NCBI GenBank assembly: GCA_013146195.2
Contig: CM028380.1
Span: forward strand, 80,034,571 to 80,098,570
From: Codonopsis lanceolata
Taxonomy: Eukaryota > Streptophyta > Magnoliopsida > Asterales > Campanulaceae
Length of the DNA stretch: 64,000 nucleotides
Reading direction: 5' to 3'
Under the pieces are notes generated by a model that was not told the DNA's origin, did no database searches, and saw nothing but the letters and a program-made list of their open reading frames with translations. The stretch's first letter is position 1, and each line of letters begins with the position of its first letter. The position numbers were made by a program, and so were the translations under genes. Below are positions 10,903 through 21,348 of this stretch, one piece after another.

Positions 10903-11672
10903 GTGATAACAGTAAAATAATAATGGCCTAACTTATCTTATCTAATTCCCGATCGTTCAAACAATGCCGTTTCACGGGAGGAGTTTCGGGTGGTAACCAA
11001 ATGGGTTACGGAAGTATTGCTGAGGGATAAGTAGAGATTTTTGAAGGGTTTTGGGGTATCAATATAATCAAACCAGTTGCTATACAGAGAGAGAAAGTGA
11101 GAGACGCCGGCAGGAGCAAGGGAAAAGAGAAGGAAATCTCGAGCACGAAGTCGGAAGCATACCGAGAGGTTCTTCGGGTAAGTCGTTGTGATCCTTCTCG
11201 ATAAATATAAATACCGATCATAATTTTTATATGTGGGTTTGGCGTTGGGATGTACAAGGAACCAACAAAGAACAAAAGTGTATGTATCTGTGATATGGGT
11301 AGGCGTGAGTGAGGATTTAAAACTTTTTAAAGTGAGATAATGATTTTATTTTTGGTTATGGATTTCACGAAGGAGAAGCGTAGCAGGAGAGAAGATAAAA
11401 CCGGGCATGTTAGTTGCAGAAGAAAGAAAAATAAAAGAAAGAAGAAAGGTTGAGAAGAGAAAGATAGTTGCAGAAGAAAGAAAGAAAAAATAAAAGAAAG
11501 AAGAAAGGTTGAGAAGAGAGAGAAAACGTGTGTCAGTTTGCGGGTAAAGAAATTTCCACAATGATGAGGATTTGGTTTGACCAATTTGATGAATAGATTA
11601 GTTAATGGTTATAAAAAAAAGAAAACAGAATATTACTTTCAACATTAAATCAATAAAATAATAAATAAATAA

Positions 11673-11676
<4 letters not shown>

Positions 11677-11756
<80 letters not shown>
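11677..11756. repeat. (TA)n microsatellite in the 3' LTR
   Basis: About 40 TA units end exactly at the ATTG boundary of the segment missing from the 5' LTR. The sequence is fully self-complementary. Confidence 0.95.
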
Positions 11757-11759
<3 letters not shown>

Positions 11760-13235
11760 TTTCTTATAGTAGTTGCTGTTTGTAGCACAATTGTTATACT
11801 TATGTTATATTGTCAACAATTATAGATCTGGGAGGATGCGTGTAGCAGTATATTCTTCGTACGAGTCCGTTATTTTTTGAGACCGTATTCAGGTAAGGGA
11901 TTACGTTTCCTTTAGGTTTTTTGTAAAAGTATAAAAATACTTTTAATGTTAAGCTTCCTCAAATTCTTGAAATTATTCGTTCTTTCATTTGTCATGCCCG
12001 ACTTCGTGTCGGTGGTTGCTTTGACTCCTTCGTTAGCTTTGTTGAATATCTTTGTCATATCTTCGTTTTCGCAAATTTCATGTTTACTTTGATTTTCATG
12101 AAATACCTTTGTTATTGAGAAATTGCTTTGTATTTGTAAACCTTGTCGGTATACTCTTTGGTATCGAAAAAGACGAATTTTGATATGATTTACGTTTTGA
12201 TAATAGTACATTAACAGTACTATTCATGTTTTGAAACAATTTATGATCACTAAGCATGAACAATCCGTCATGGGGATTTTCGTGACAACATTTAAAATAA
12301 TTGAAGTTGCACCACTTGGCCTGTGAGTGCGGTTATCCGGATATACCTTAACTTTGTACCCTTCGGGGGATTTGTGTACCCTTTGGGGGATTCGTGTACC
12401 CTACAGGGGATTTGTGTACCCTTCTGGGGATTTGGTTCTTGGTCAATAGACCCTTATGTGATCTAAATAAATATTTTGATATTCGGTTATTACTGGCTGA
12501 TATGAGACAGTTGGTAATGACAAACTTATTTGATTCATATTTGTTCTGTTTGAACTCTCCATTTAAAAAGGGATTTTTAAGTCTTTCGTTACCTATCTTT
12601 GATTTTTGCAAATTATTAAATTTCTAAATTTTGTTTTAACTTACAGCACGATTATTCTTTGAGTCACCCCTCCTTAGAAACCGGAGGGGCGACGTATGAT
12701 CTTACTGAGTTTTGTTCGCTCACCCTTCACAACCCTCTTCTTCTAGGTCGAAATTAAAGACTAAGTTTGAGGTAGAGAATACCGGTGAAGAAGTCAAGAT
12801 TTTTAGGTTATATTTATATGTTTTGGAATTTAATGAAGATGAAGTAAATTTAGTAGATTTTGTTTAAAAATTTATTTCGGATGATTGTATTTTTAAATTG
12901 GAGACTTTAGTAATTCTAGTTGGATGACATTTGATTAGTCTTTATTTAAGTTTGAAATTATAGTGACGTGGCCAGATGTGGGCCCATGTAGTGGGACCCA
13001 TTGTTTGGGGTGTTACACTTTGTCTCTAAAATTCCTTCAATTTCTCATTATTTTCGAACTTGCGACAAAATATGATTGAGTTCAGTTTTATTGACTAGAC
13101 ATGAATGTGATCAAATTAGTTTTACTTTCATCTTCTATTATTGACTTAATTCTCAATTTAATCACCCTAATAAGAGTCCTAATCAGCAGTTTAGTGTCTT
13201 TAAAACAGATGGCGGTGGTTGGCCCTGAGTTTAAG

Positions 13236-13945
13236 CACTACTAGAAAAATGACCTTTAGTGACGGAATTTTCCGTCGCTAAAGGCGAAATTCCGTCGCTA
13301 AAGGCCCCTAGCGACGGAATTTTTCCGTCGCCATTCCGTCGCTAATCCTTCGTCGCTGATGCCGACGGACCAATTTTCGTCGCTAAAGGTTGATTTTCAG
13401 CGACGGAATTTTCCGTCGCTGAAATTCAACCTTTAGCGACGGAAAATTCCGTCGCTAAAGGCATTTAAAAATTAATTAAAATTGTATTTCAGCGACAGAA
13501 AATTCCGTCGCTAAAGGTTGATTTTCAGCGACGGAATTTTCCGTCACTGAAATTCAACCTTTAGCGACGGAATTTTCGTCGCTAAAGGCATTTAAAAATT
13601 AATTAAAATTATATTTCAGTGACGGAAAATTCCGTCGCTAAAGGCTTTTAAAAATTAATTAAAATTAAATTTCAGCGACGGAAAATTCCGTCGCTAAAGG
13701 AGTTTAAAAATTAATTAAAATTGAATTTCAGCGACGGAAAATTCCGTCGCTAAAGGCTTTTAAAAATTTATTAAAATTGAATTTCAGCGACGGAAATTTC
13801 CGTCGCTAAAGGATTTTACAAATTTATTAAAATTGAATTTCAGCGACGGAAATTTCCGTCGCTAAAGGCTTTTACAAATTTATTAAAATTGAATTTCAGC
13901 GACGGAAATTTCCGTCGCTAAAGGATTTTACAAATTAAAAAAAAT
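13236..13945. mobile_element. CACTA (En/Spm) end with subterminal repeats
   Basis: The segment opens with CACTACTAGAAAAATGACC, a typical CACTA terminus. It is then filled with at least ten copies of a palindrome in which GCGACGGAA and TTCCGTCGC face each other. From about 13600 the palindrome recurs roughly every 58 bp, separated by AAAAATTAATTAAAATT. Dense short subterminal repeats are where CACTA transposase binds. No matching GTAGTG end is visible to the right in this window, so the element is truncated or very long. Confidence 0.8.
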
Positions 13946-14130
13946 ACTCAAAAATACTATTATGATAAATTTTTGTACCTTATAATATAATAATTAATAT
14001 TAAACTGAACATACAAAATAAACAATAATATAAAACCAATTTTAAAAAATCAAACTGTACTACAACAATCCATGTAAACCATATCTAACAATTAACACCA
14101 AAAACTTATTTCTAGAGTTACCTTGGAAAT

Positions 14131-14322
14131 TTAAACTTGTACCAATCCATGTAAACCATATCTAATAAAAAACCTAAAAATAAAATTAAAAAAAAATACT
14201 ACGACACGAGGATCAAGAAAAACTTCATCTTCAAGGTCATCATCGTCCTCATTACCAGTAGGAGCTTCAATCACACTTAAAGCATTCATTTGTAGTTTTA
14301 CCTCAATCCCATTAGTAAGGAC
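14131..14322 (-). pseudogene. Possible last exon of a minus-strand gene
   Basis: On the minus strand a splice-acceptor-like TTTGTAG is followed by an open frame of 63 codons to TAA. It begins VLTNGIEVKLQMNALSVIEA, then an acidic NEDDDDLEDEVFLD run, then a hydrophobic tail that is probably intron read-through. Its place next to the CACTA end, facing inward, suits the 3' end of an element-encoded protein, but I do not recognise the family. It could equally belong to a host gene fragment. Confidence 0.3.
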
Positions 14323-14349
14323 CTACAAAGAAGGAAAAAAAAATTGGAC

Positions 14350-16560
14350 TTTAATCAAGGCCATGCATGAACAGCTTTGCCTTTGAAATGATAAACGATG
14401 CAAGAAATCTAATTTCTGACTTGAAAAATAAACTAAAATCACAAAAACAAATACAAATGGAGAGATCAGCCAAGGATCACACTAGCAAGAGAAGAACAAG
14501 AAAAATAAAGAGGTGGAAATTTTCATTTGTCCAGAATTCTGAAATCATAAATCCACGCCTATTTTTGTTCTCATTTGTACTACTAGTCATTCTTTCACCA
14601 AGTACTCGGAGGATGTGACTATGAACACTTAACACTAACAGTGCAACCATGGAAATTTTCACATGCAAACATACAAATATACAAATAGAGGCACTAAATT
14701 TATAAAATGACTAGAGGCACAATTTACAAATAAAATTTATAAAATGACATTGTTTTATTTCATTTTTATTTTAATGTAATAATTATAATTTCAATGGACT
14801 CGACAGCGAATTCCCCTGAGCTGGAACTTTGCCGGAGATCTGATCGGACGTACAATGATCTGTCGTACAGAAAATACATTAATATGGGAACAGAAAGGTA
14901 TTTTCCAGATTTACTCAAAGTAGACCTGTAATTTCCGAGCAGGAAATTCAAGAACCGAATTTTCTATGTTGCTCACTCCTTGAGACAAACACAGAGAATC
15001 GGAGACTTCAATGTTCTCCATCCTTTGAACAAAATCTCAAACCAGAAGAAAGCGCTAAATATAGATTGCATTATTCAGAACTCGGCCAAAGACCATAAAA
15101 CTAATGACTGAAATCTGCACAACAGATTCTATGTACAAGAAAACGACTGAAATCTAAATAACTACCATCTACGACAATTATACAAATACAATACTGAACT
15201 AAAGACACCCTCCTTCCCATATCAACTTTGCGAAAGATAGAAATGTATCCAACGTACAAAAAATACCATTGTTTAACTGTCTGAAGATCTGAAAATCTTT
15301 GGAAAAATAGCCTCAGCTTATTGTTACAGTGCAAAGATCTGCAAAACAGAAAATCAAGCAAAGGTTGAGCTTTCATGTCTTCTATTGCATCTAATAAAAG
15401 GAGAGATTCAGTAGAAAAAGCATTAATAGACACATGCATTCAGTTTTTTAAAACAAATTAGCAGCTATTTATAAAAGCTAAATAATGATAGTAATATGGA
15501 AGATTATCATGCAAAACAGGAAATAGGTAAGAATAAGATTAACAATCCAGCCGACAACTAGTTCTCCACATCTTCCATCCATGGCTTCTCTATATTCTGA
15601 TGTTTTTATTTTTATTTTTTATATGGGTCAAGCAAGCAAGTTCCCCAAGGGGACTCTTCTGCAATTCAAAAAAATTTCGAATGGTTACTGTATTCAAACT
15701 GTCACAAGCAGGAAATCATAACATTTACAAATTATGTCAAGTTATTTCCAATACAAGACCCTCCAAGGCACTTGACATTTTCTTATCTGTAAAACAAAGA
15801 TCATGTCCTCCCTAATCGGAGGATTAACACCGCAACCTCGTTGAGTGACAACGATTTTGACGATGAAGTTGCTCCATAGATAATTAAATAGATTGGTTAA
15901 TGCTAATATCCACAAACCACCCAAAGATATGCATATCTACAAGACTACAATCCCCTCCCAGGCAGAAAGCAACTATGGCCTACGGGGCCACGGGCTACGG
16001 GACACTGGCCAATCCGTACAAATAATATTTGTGTTTGCATGACTGAATAACTACTTAATATAGCATTGTCCACCTCAATTGAAAATGCAATAAAGGCTTT
16101 TGCATCCATGACCTCTTCAATACTTCCCCAAAATTTCCCCTTTCCTCTTTGTCCAAAAATAGGAAAAGGAGAAAGTTGCAGAATCAGATAAAGTAGAGCA
16201 ACACCTTTATAAAACACACACACAAATGAAGAGAGAGAGAGAGAGAAGAATCTGCTTGGACAAGAATCTGCTTCTTAACTGAGTAAAAACTTGTTTCCAA
16301 TAAAGAATTATGAAACACACACACAAATGAAGAGAGAGAGAGAGGCCTCACATATATGCTACCTACAAACTCCTCACATATATGCTACCCTTAAACTCTT
16401 GATTGATTGGCCTACCTTAAGGCTTGAAACATGACTGCTATGGCAGGAACAACTGCTTTAGACACTTTATTTTTATTGCTTTTTCCATAGCATCCTAGAA
16501 AAGAGAATTTCAAGTAAGGACAAGCAATAATGGTACAAAATTAGGACGCAAATTGAAAGT
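14350..16560. other. No recognisable gene
   Basis: AT-rich DNA with several minus-strand frames of 60-112 codons that lack ATG starts, splice context or family resemblance. A tandem ACACACACAAATGAAGAGAGAGAG phrase appears twice at about 16215-16345. It may be introns of the inferred minus-strand transcript between the 14131-14322 and 16590-16915 segments. Confidence 0.4.
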
Positions 16561-16589
16561 CCATTCAAGAGGGGTAGGAGAGCAATACC

Positions 16590-16915
16590 TGTGACTCTGT
16601 GAGGGCCTGAGGGGCACTGAAGCTGTGGCGGTGACTGGTGATACAGTGACGTCGCCGGAGGAGTAGAAATCGGCGGTGGCGAAATCGGTCGAAGGAGAAG
16701 AAGTCGGGAACTGAAGCCACCGGGATCTGGAAGCAGGATGGTCGGATGGGAGATAGAGCTTCGGATCTGACTTTGGAAGAGAAGACGGAGGCGGAGACGG
16801 AGACAGAGGCGGCAAAGGTGGAGGAGCAAAGAGGGAGCCGGAGGATTTTTTCGGATGGGAGATGGAGCTGTCGTTGAAGTCGGCGGGATGAAAGAGACGA
16901 AGGGATTCACCAACA
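16590..16915 (-). other. GC-rich candidate first exon, minus strand
   Basis: This is an isolated GC-rich, CpG-containing island in AT-rich DNA. On the minus strand TATATAG near 16980 could act as a TATA box. The GC-rich part would be transcribed from about 16950, and GTCACAG|GTATTG near 16590 is a good 5' splice site. Open frames through it are Pro/Ser/Leu-rich but have no ATG, so it may be untranslated. I infer a promoter and first exon, possibly of the CACTA element. Confidence 0.35.
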
Positions 16916-16989
16916 GGGATGAGAGAGAGAGTGCCGTGAGTTTAATTAGAAATAGAGAGTGTGTGAAAATTTGGGAAAACTATATAAGG

Positions 16990-17145
16990 TTAGGAGGGAA
17001 TTTGGGGAAAATTGTGAGGGCGGGAGAGAAGAGCGGGAGGGAATTTGGGGGAAAATTGTGAGGGCGGGAGAGTGTGAAATTTTGGAAAACCCTATATAAA
17101 GTTAGGAGGGAATTTGGGGGAAAATTGTGAGGGCGGGAGAGAAGA
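16990..17145. repeat. Short tandem copies of a GGAATTTGGGG unit
   Basis: Three copies of a unit containing GGGAATTTGGGGGAAAATTG and GTGAGGGCGGGAGAG occur here. The tail GTGAGGGCGGGAGAG then recurs once per unit of the adjoining 345-bp array, linking the two repeats. Confidence 0.75.
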
Positions 17146-18480
17146 GTTGGAATTTATATTTTTTTACTTGAAATTATTTTATTTTATTAAATAGATAAAA
17201 CAATTTTATTTGAATATTTTCTAAATTTATACTTTCAATTTATAGTTTTTATTTTGCTTGAATTTAATTTAATAAAAACAAAATGTGAGCGCGCTCTACG
17301 CACGGGTGTAAAAATAGTTAAATATTATTATATTTTATAATATAATATTATTAAATTACCAAATACAATTTATTTTAAATATCAAAATATTAACTACCAC
17401 AAATATTTTTAAGTAAAAAATTAAAAAAATATTCAAAATTGTGAGGGCGGGAGAGAAGAGCTGAGAGTGAAATTAATTACATGTTCCAAAAAAATGTATT
17501 TGAATATATTTTTTTACTTGAATTTATTTTATTAAATAGATAAAACAATTTTATTTGAATATTTTCTAAATTTATACTTTCAATTTATAGTTTTTATTTT
17601 GCTTGAATTTAATTTAATAAAAACAAAATGTGAGCGCTTACGCAGTGTAAAAATAGTTAAATATTATTATATTTTATAATATAATATTATTAAATTACCA
17701 AATACAATTTATTTTAAATATCAAAATATTAACTACCACAAATATTTTTAAGTAAAAAATTAAAAAAATATTCAAAATTGTGAGGGCGGGAGAGAAGAGC
17801 GGGAGAGTGAAATTAATTACATGTTCCAAAAAAAATGTATTTGAATATATTTTTTTACTTGAATTTATTTTATTAAATAGATAAAACAATTTTATTTGAA
17901 TATTTTCTAAATTTATACTTTCAATTTATAGTTTTTATTTTGCTTGAATTTAATTTAATAAAAACAAAATGTGAGCGCGCTCTACGCACGGGTGTAAAAA
18001 TAGTTAAATATTATTATATTTTATAATATAATATTATTAAATTACCAAATACAATTTATTTTAAATATCAAAATATTAACTACCACAAATATTTTTAAGT
18101 AAAAAATTAAAAAAATATTCAAAATTGTGAGGGCGGGAGAGAAGAGCGGGAGAGTGAAATTAATTACATGTTCCAAAAAAAATGTATTTGAATATATTTT
18201 TTTACTTGAATTTATTTTATTAAATAGATAAAACAATTTTATTTGAATATTTTCTAAATTTATACTTTCAATTTATAGTTTTTATTTTGCATGAATTTAA
18301 TTTAATAAAAACAAAATGTGAGCGCTTCTACGCATGTGTAAAACTAGTTAAATATTATTATATTTTATAATATAATATTATTAAATTACAAAATCCAATT
18401 TATTTTAAATATCAAAAGATTAACTACCACAAATATTTTTAAGTAAAAAATTAAAAAATATATTCAAAATTGTGAAAGAG
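17146..18480. repeat. ~345-bp tandem array, about four units
   Basis: Four units repeat with spacings of 345, 341 and 347 bp, measured at the GTGAGC word at 17285, 17630, 17971 and 18318. Units 2 and 3 are nearly identical. Each unit holds a GC-rich hairpin-like box (GTGAGCGCGCTCTACGCACG in units 1 and 3) followed by GGTGTAAAA and TAGTT. The last unit reads AAAACTAGTT. The rest is AT-rich. A hairpin about 10 bases before CTAG|T resembles a Helitron 3' end. The predicted ORFs in the array are translations of AT-rich DNA. Confidence 0.85.
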
Positions 18481-18695
18481 TGTTTGAGATTAAGTTCAGA
18501 CTTTGCATGTGGTCATACTGTGTTGCATGTCTCTAGCACATTCTGTCGCTGAAATTAATATTTGTTTTGAAATATTTGTTTTTATAAATAAATAATGTTT
18601 TGAAAGAGTGTTTGAGATTAGGGTTTTGAGCTGTATTTATACCTATGGTTTTTTTTTTTTTTGTGTTTTTAGTTGTGGATTTATAAATAAAATAT

Positions 18696-18703
18696 AATAA
18701 TAA

Positions 18704-18751
<48 letters not shown>

Positions 18752-18772
18752 GAATAACAAGAATAATAATAA

Positions 18773-18808
<36 letters not shown>

Positions 18809-18888
18809 GAATAATAAAAATAATAATAAGAATAATAATAAGAATAATAATAATAAGAATAATAATAAGAAGAAGAAGAATAATGGTC
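18696..18888. repeat. (AAT)n tract with AAG interruptions
   Basis: A ~190-bp AAT repeat broken by AAG and AAC units. Its complement gives an artificial poly-Leu frame that should not be taken as a protein. Confidence 0.95.
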
Positions 18889-20483
18889 TATCGTACTCCA
18901 TTATACCATTTCGCTAAGTTAAGTTAAGTTAAGTTACGTGAAGTTAAGTTAAGTTACGTTAAGTTAAGTTAAGTTAAGTTAAGATAAGTTAAGTTACGTT
19001 TAAGTTAAGTTAAGTTACGTGAAGTTAAGTTAAGTACGTTAAGTTAAGTTATTTTAAGTTAAGTTACGTTAAGTTAAGTTACGTTAAGTTAAGTTAAGTT
19101 ACGTTAAGTTAAGTTAAGTTAAGTTTAAGTTATGTTAAGTTAAGTTATGTTAATTTAAGTTACGTTAAGTTAAGTTAAGTTACGTTACGTTAAGTAAAGT
19201 TACGTTACGTTACGTTAAGTTAAGTTAAGTTACGTTACGTTTAAGTTAAGTTAAGTTAAGTTAAGTTAAGCTAAGTTAAGCTTAAGTTAAGTTAAGTTAC
19301 GTTAAGTTACATTAAGTTACGTTACGTTTCGTTAAGTTACGATACGTTAAGTTATATCATCTCGCCAATAGGCGTAACGTGTTTTCATGTTATAATGGTC
19401 CATCATACTCCATTATACCATTTCGTCAATATGCGTAGCGTGTTTTCATGTTATAATGGTCTATCGTACTCCATTATACCATTTCACTAATAGACGTATC
19501 GTGTTTCATGTTATAATGGTCCATCGTTATGTTAAGCTAAGTTAAGTTAAGTTAAGTTACGTTACGTTTAAGTTAAGTTAAGTTAAGTTACGTTACGTTT
19601 AAGTTAAGTTAAGTTACGTTAAGTTAAGTTAAGTTACATTACGTTTAAGCTAAGTTAAGTTACGTTAAGCTAAGTTAAGTTATGTTACGTTAAGCTAAGT
19701 TAAGTTACGTTTAAGTTAAGTTAAGTTAAGTTATGTTATAATGGCCTATCGTACTCCATTATACCATTTCGCTAATAAGCGTAGCGTGTTTTCATGTTAA
19801 ATTAAGTTAAGTTAAGTTAAGTTAAGTTAAGTTAAGTTAAATTAAGTTAAGTCAAGTCAAGTCAAGTCAAGTTAAGTTAAGTTAAGTTATGTTAAGTTAA
19901 GTTAAGTTAAGTTGAGTTAAGTTAAGTTAAGTTACATTACGTTACGTTACATTATGTTACATTACGTTAAGTTAAGCTAAGTTAAGTTAAGTTAAGTTAC
20001 GTTAAGCTAAGTTAAGTTATGTTACGTTAAGCTAAGTTAAGTTAAGCTAAGTTAAGTTACGTTACGTTAAGCTAAGTTAAGTTATGTTACGTTAAGTTAA
20101 GTTAAGTTAAGTTAAGTTAAGTTAAGTTAAGTTAAGTTGAGTTAAGTTAAGTTACATTACGTTACATTATGCTAAGTTAAGTTATGTTACGTTAAGTTAA
20201 GTTAAGTTAAGCTATGTTAAGTTAAGTTACGTTACATTAAGCTAAGTTAAGTTATGTTACGTTAAGTTAAGTTACGTTAAGCTAAGTTAAGTTAAGTTAA
20301 GTTACATTAAGTTAAGTTAAGTTAAGTTACGTTATGTTAAGTTAAGCTAAGTTAAGTTAAGTTAAGTTAAGTTACGTTAAGTTAAGTTACGTTACGTTAT
20401 GCTAAGTTAAGTTATGTTACATTAAGTTAAGTTAAGTTACATTAAGTTAAGTTAAGTTACGTTACGTTACGTTAAGTTAAGTT
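18889..20483. repeat. TTAAG/TTACG pentamer satellite, main block
   Basis: About 1.6 kb is built almost wholly of five-base units. The consensus is AAGTT, with ACGTT, ATGTT, AAGCT, ACATT and occasional CAAGT variants, usually in runs of two to six AAGTT and then one variant. It is interrupted at about 19350-19530 and 19731-19800 by a 62-bp unit. Phase changes of one base (TTTAAG) occur repeatedly. It is not the Arabidopsis-type telomere TTTAGGG. Confidence 0.95.
19350..19530. repeat. 62-bp unit block embedded in the pentamer satellite
   Basis: About three copies of a 61-62-bp unit containing ATAATGG, GTACTCCATTATACC, GCGTAGCG and TGTTTTCATGTT. ATAATGG and CCATTAT are inverted repeats around an 11-base loop. 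CGCTA and TAGCG form a second short stem in some copies. Single copies also occur at 18888-18912 and 19731-19800. Confidence 0.85.
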
Positions 20484-20833
<350 letters not shown>

Positions 20834-20959
20834 GTAAAACTAATAAGAAAAATCACTGGTTGGACTGAAGTGAGCAAACCACTGGTTGGACTGCAGCCAA
20901 ATCTAAGAAAAATCCGGACTAGCCAGCATCAGTAAAACTCGGAGGCCCGAGGTTGAGAC

Positions 20960-21348
20960 AAGTGTTTTTATGTTATAATGGTCCATCGTAGTCCATTATA
21001 ACATTTCGCCAGTAGGCGTATCGTGTTTTCATGTCATAATGGTTCATCGTACTCCATTATAACATTTCGCCAATAGGCGTAGCGTGTTTTCATGTTAAGT
21101 TACGTTAGGTTAAGCTAAGTTATAAGTTAAGTTAAGTTAAGTTAAGTTAAGTTAAGTTAAGTTAAGTTAAACTAAGTTAAGCTAAGTTAAGTTAAGTTAA
21201 GTTACGTTACATTTAAGTTAAGTTAAGTTAAGTTACGTTAAGCTAAGTTAAGTTAAGCTAATTCAAGTTAAGCTAAGTTAAGTTACGTTACGTTAAGCTA
21301 AGTTAAGTTACATTAAGTTAAGTTAAATTAAGCTAAGTTAAGTTAAGT
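20960..21348. repeat. 62-bp units and second pentamer block
   Basis: Two copies of the 62-bp unit (about 20965-21092) lead into another ~255 bp of AAGTT/AAGCT/ACGTT pentamers. The pentamers end abruptly at 21348, where an LTR begins. The retroelement has probably inserted into the satellite. Confidence 0.9.

Larger units (their letters stand above)
3541..13017 (+). mobile_element. Ty3/gypsy chromovirus, Tekay/Del-like, decayed
   Basis: A 9.5-kb LTR retrotransposon is bounded by TG...CA LTRs at 3541-4952 and 10648-13017. The five bases before it (CTTTA) and after it (CTTTG) match at four of five positions, as expected for an aged target duplication. The order is LTR, tRNA-Met PBS, coiled-coil ORF, gag, protease, RT, RNase H, integrase, chromodomain, PPT, LTR. 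A pol order with integrase last identifies Ty3/gypsy. A chromodomain after integrase identifies a chromovirus. The gag style and long LTR suggest the Tekay/Del branch, which is inference. Many in-frame stops, at least two frameshifts and an RT deletion make it non-autonomous. Confidence 0.93.
10648..13017 (+). repeat. 3' LTR, full-length 2370 bp
   Basis: The LTR starts TGTAATACCCC and ends GGTGTTACA. It shares both flanking parts with the 5' LTR but has 958 extra bases between ATTG repeats at 10797-10800 and 11755-11758. The extra part holds an (AAT)n tract, a moderately GC-rich stretch at about 10920-11200 with GAGAGACGCCGG, a purine-rich AGAAGAAAG section and a long (TA)n tract. I infer that this is the ancestral form and that the 5' copy lost the block. 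Confidence 0.88.

Noticed and set aside
11327..11584. Ser/Phe/Leu-rich minus-strand frames in the 3' LTR
   Set aside because: They translate a purine-rich AGAAGAAAG tandem stretch of the LTR in antisense.
17695..18236. Two identical 64-codon minus-strand frames
   Set aside because: They are the same AT-rich stretch in two tandem units of the 345-bp array, so identity reflects repeat duplication, not selection.
17146..18480. CRISPR-like array
   Set aside because: The ~345-bp units include the whole sequence with no unique spacers, and this is plant DNA.
18533..18901. 122-codon minus-strand frame that is nearly all Leu/Phe
   Set aside because: It is the translation of an (AAT/AAG)n microsatellite and has no start context or family.
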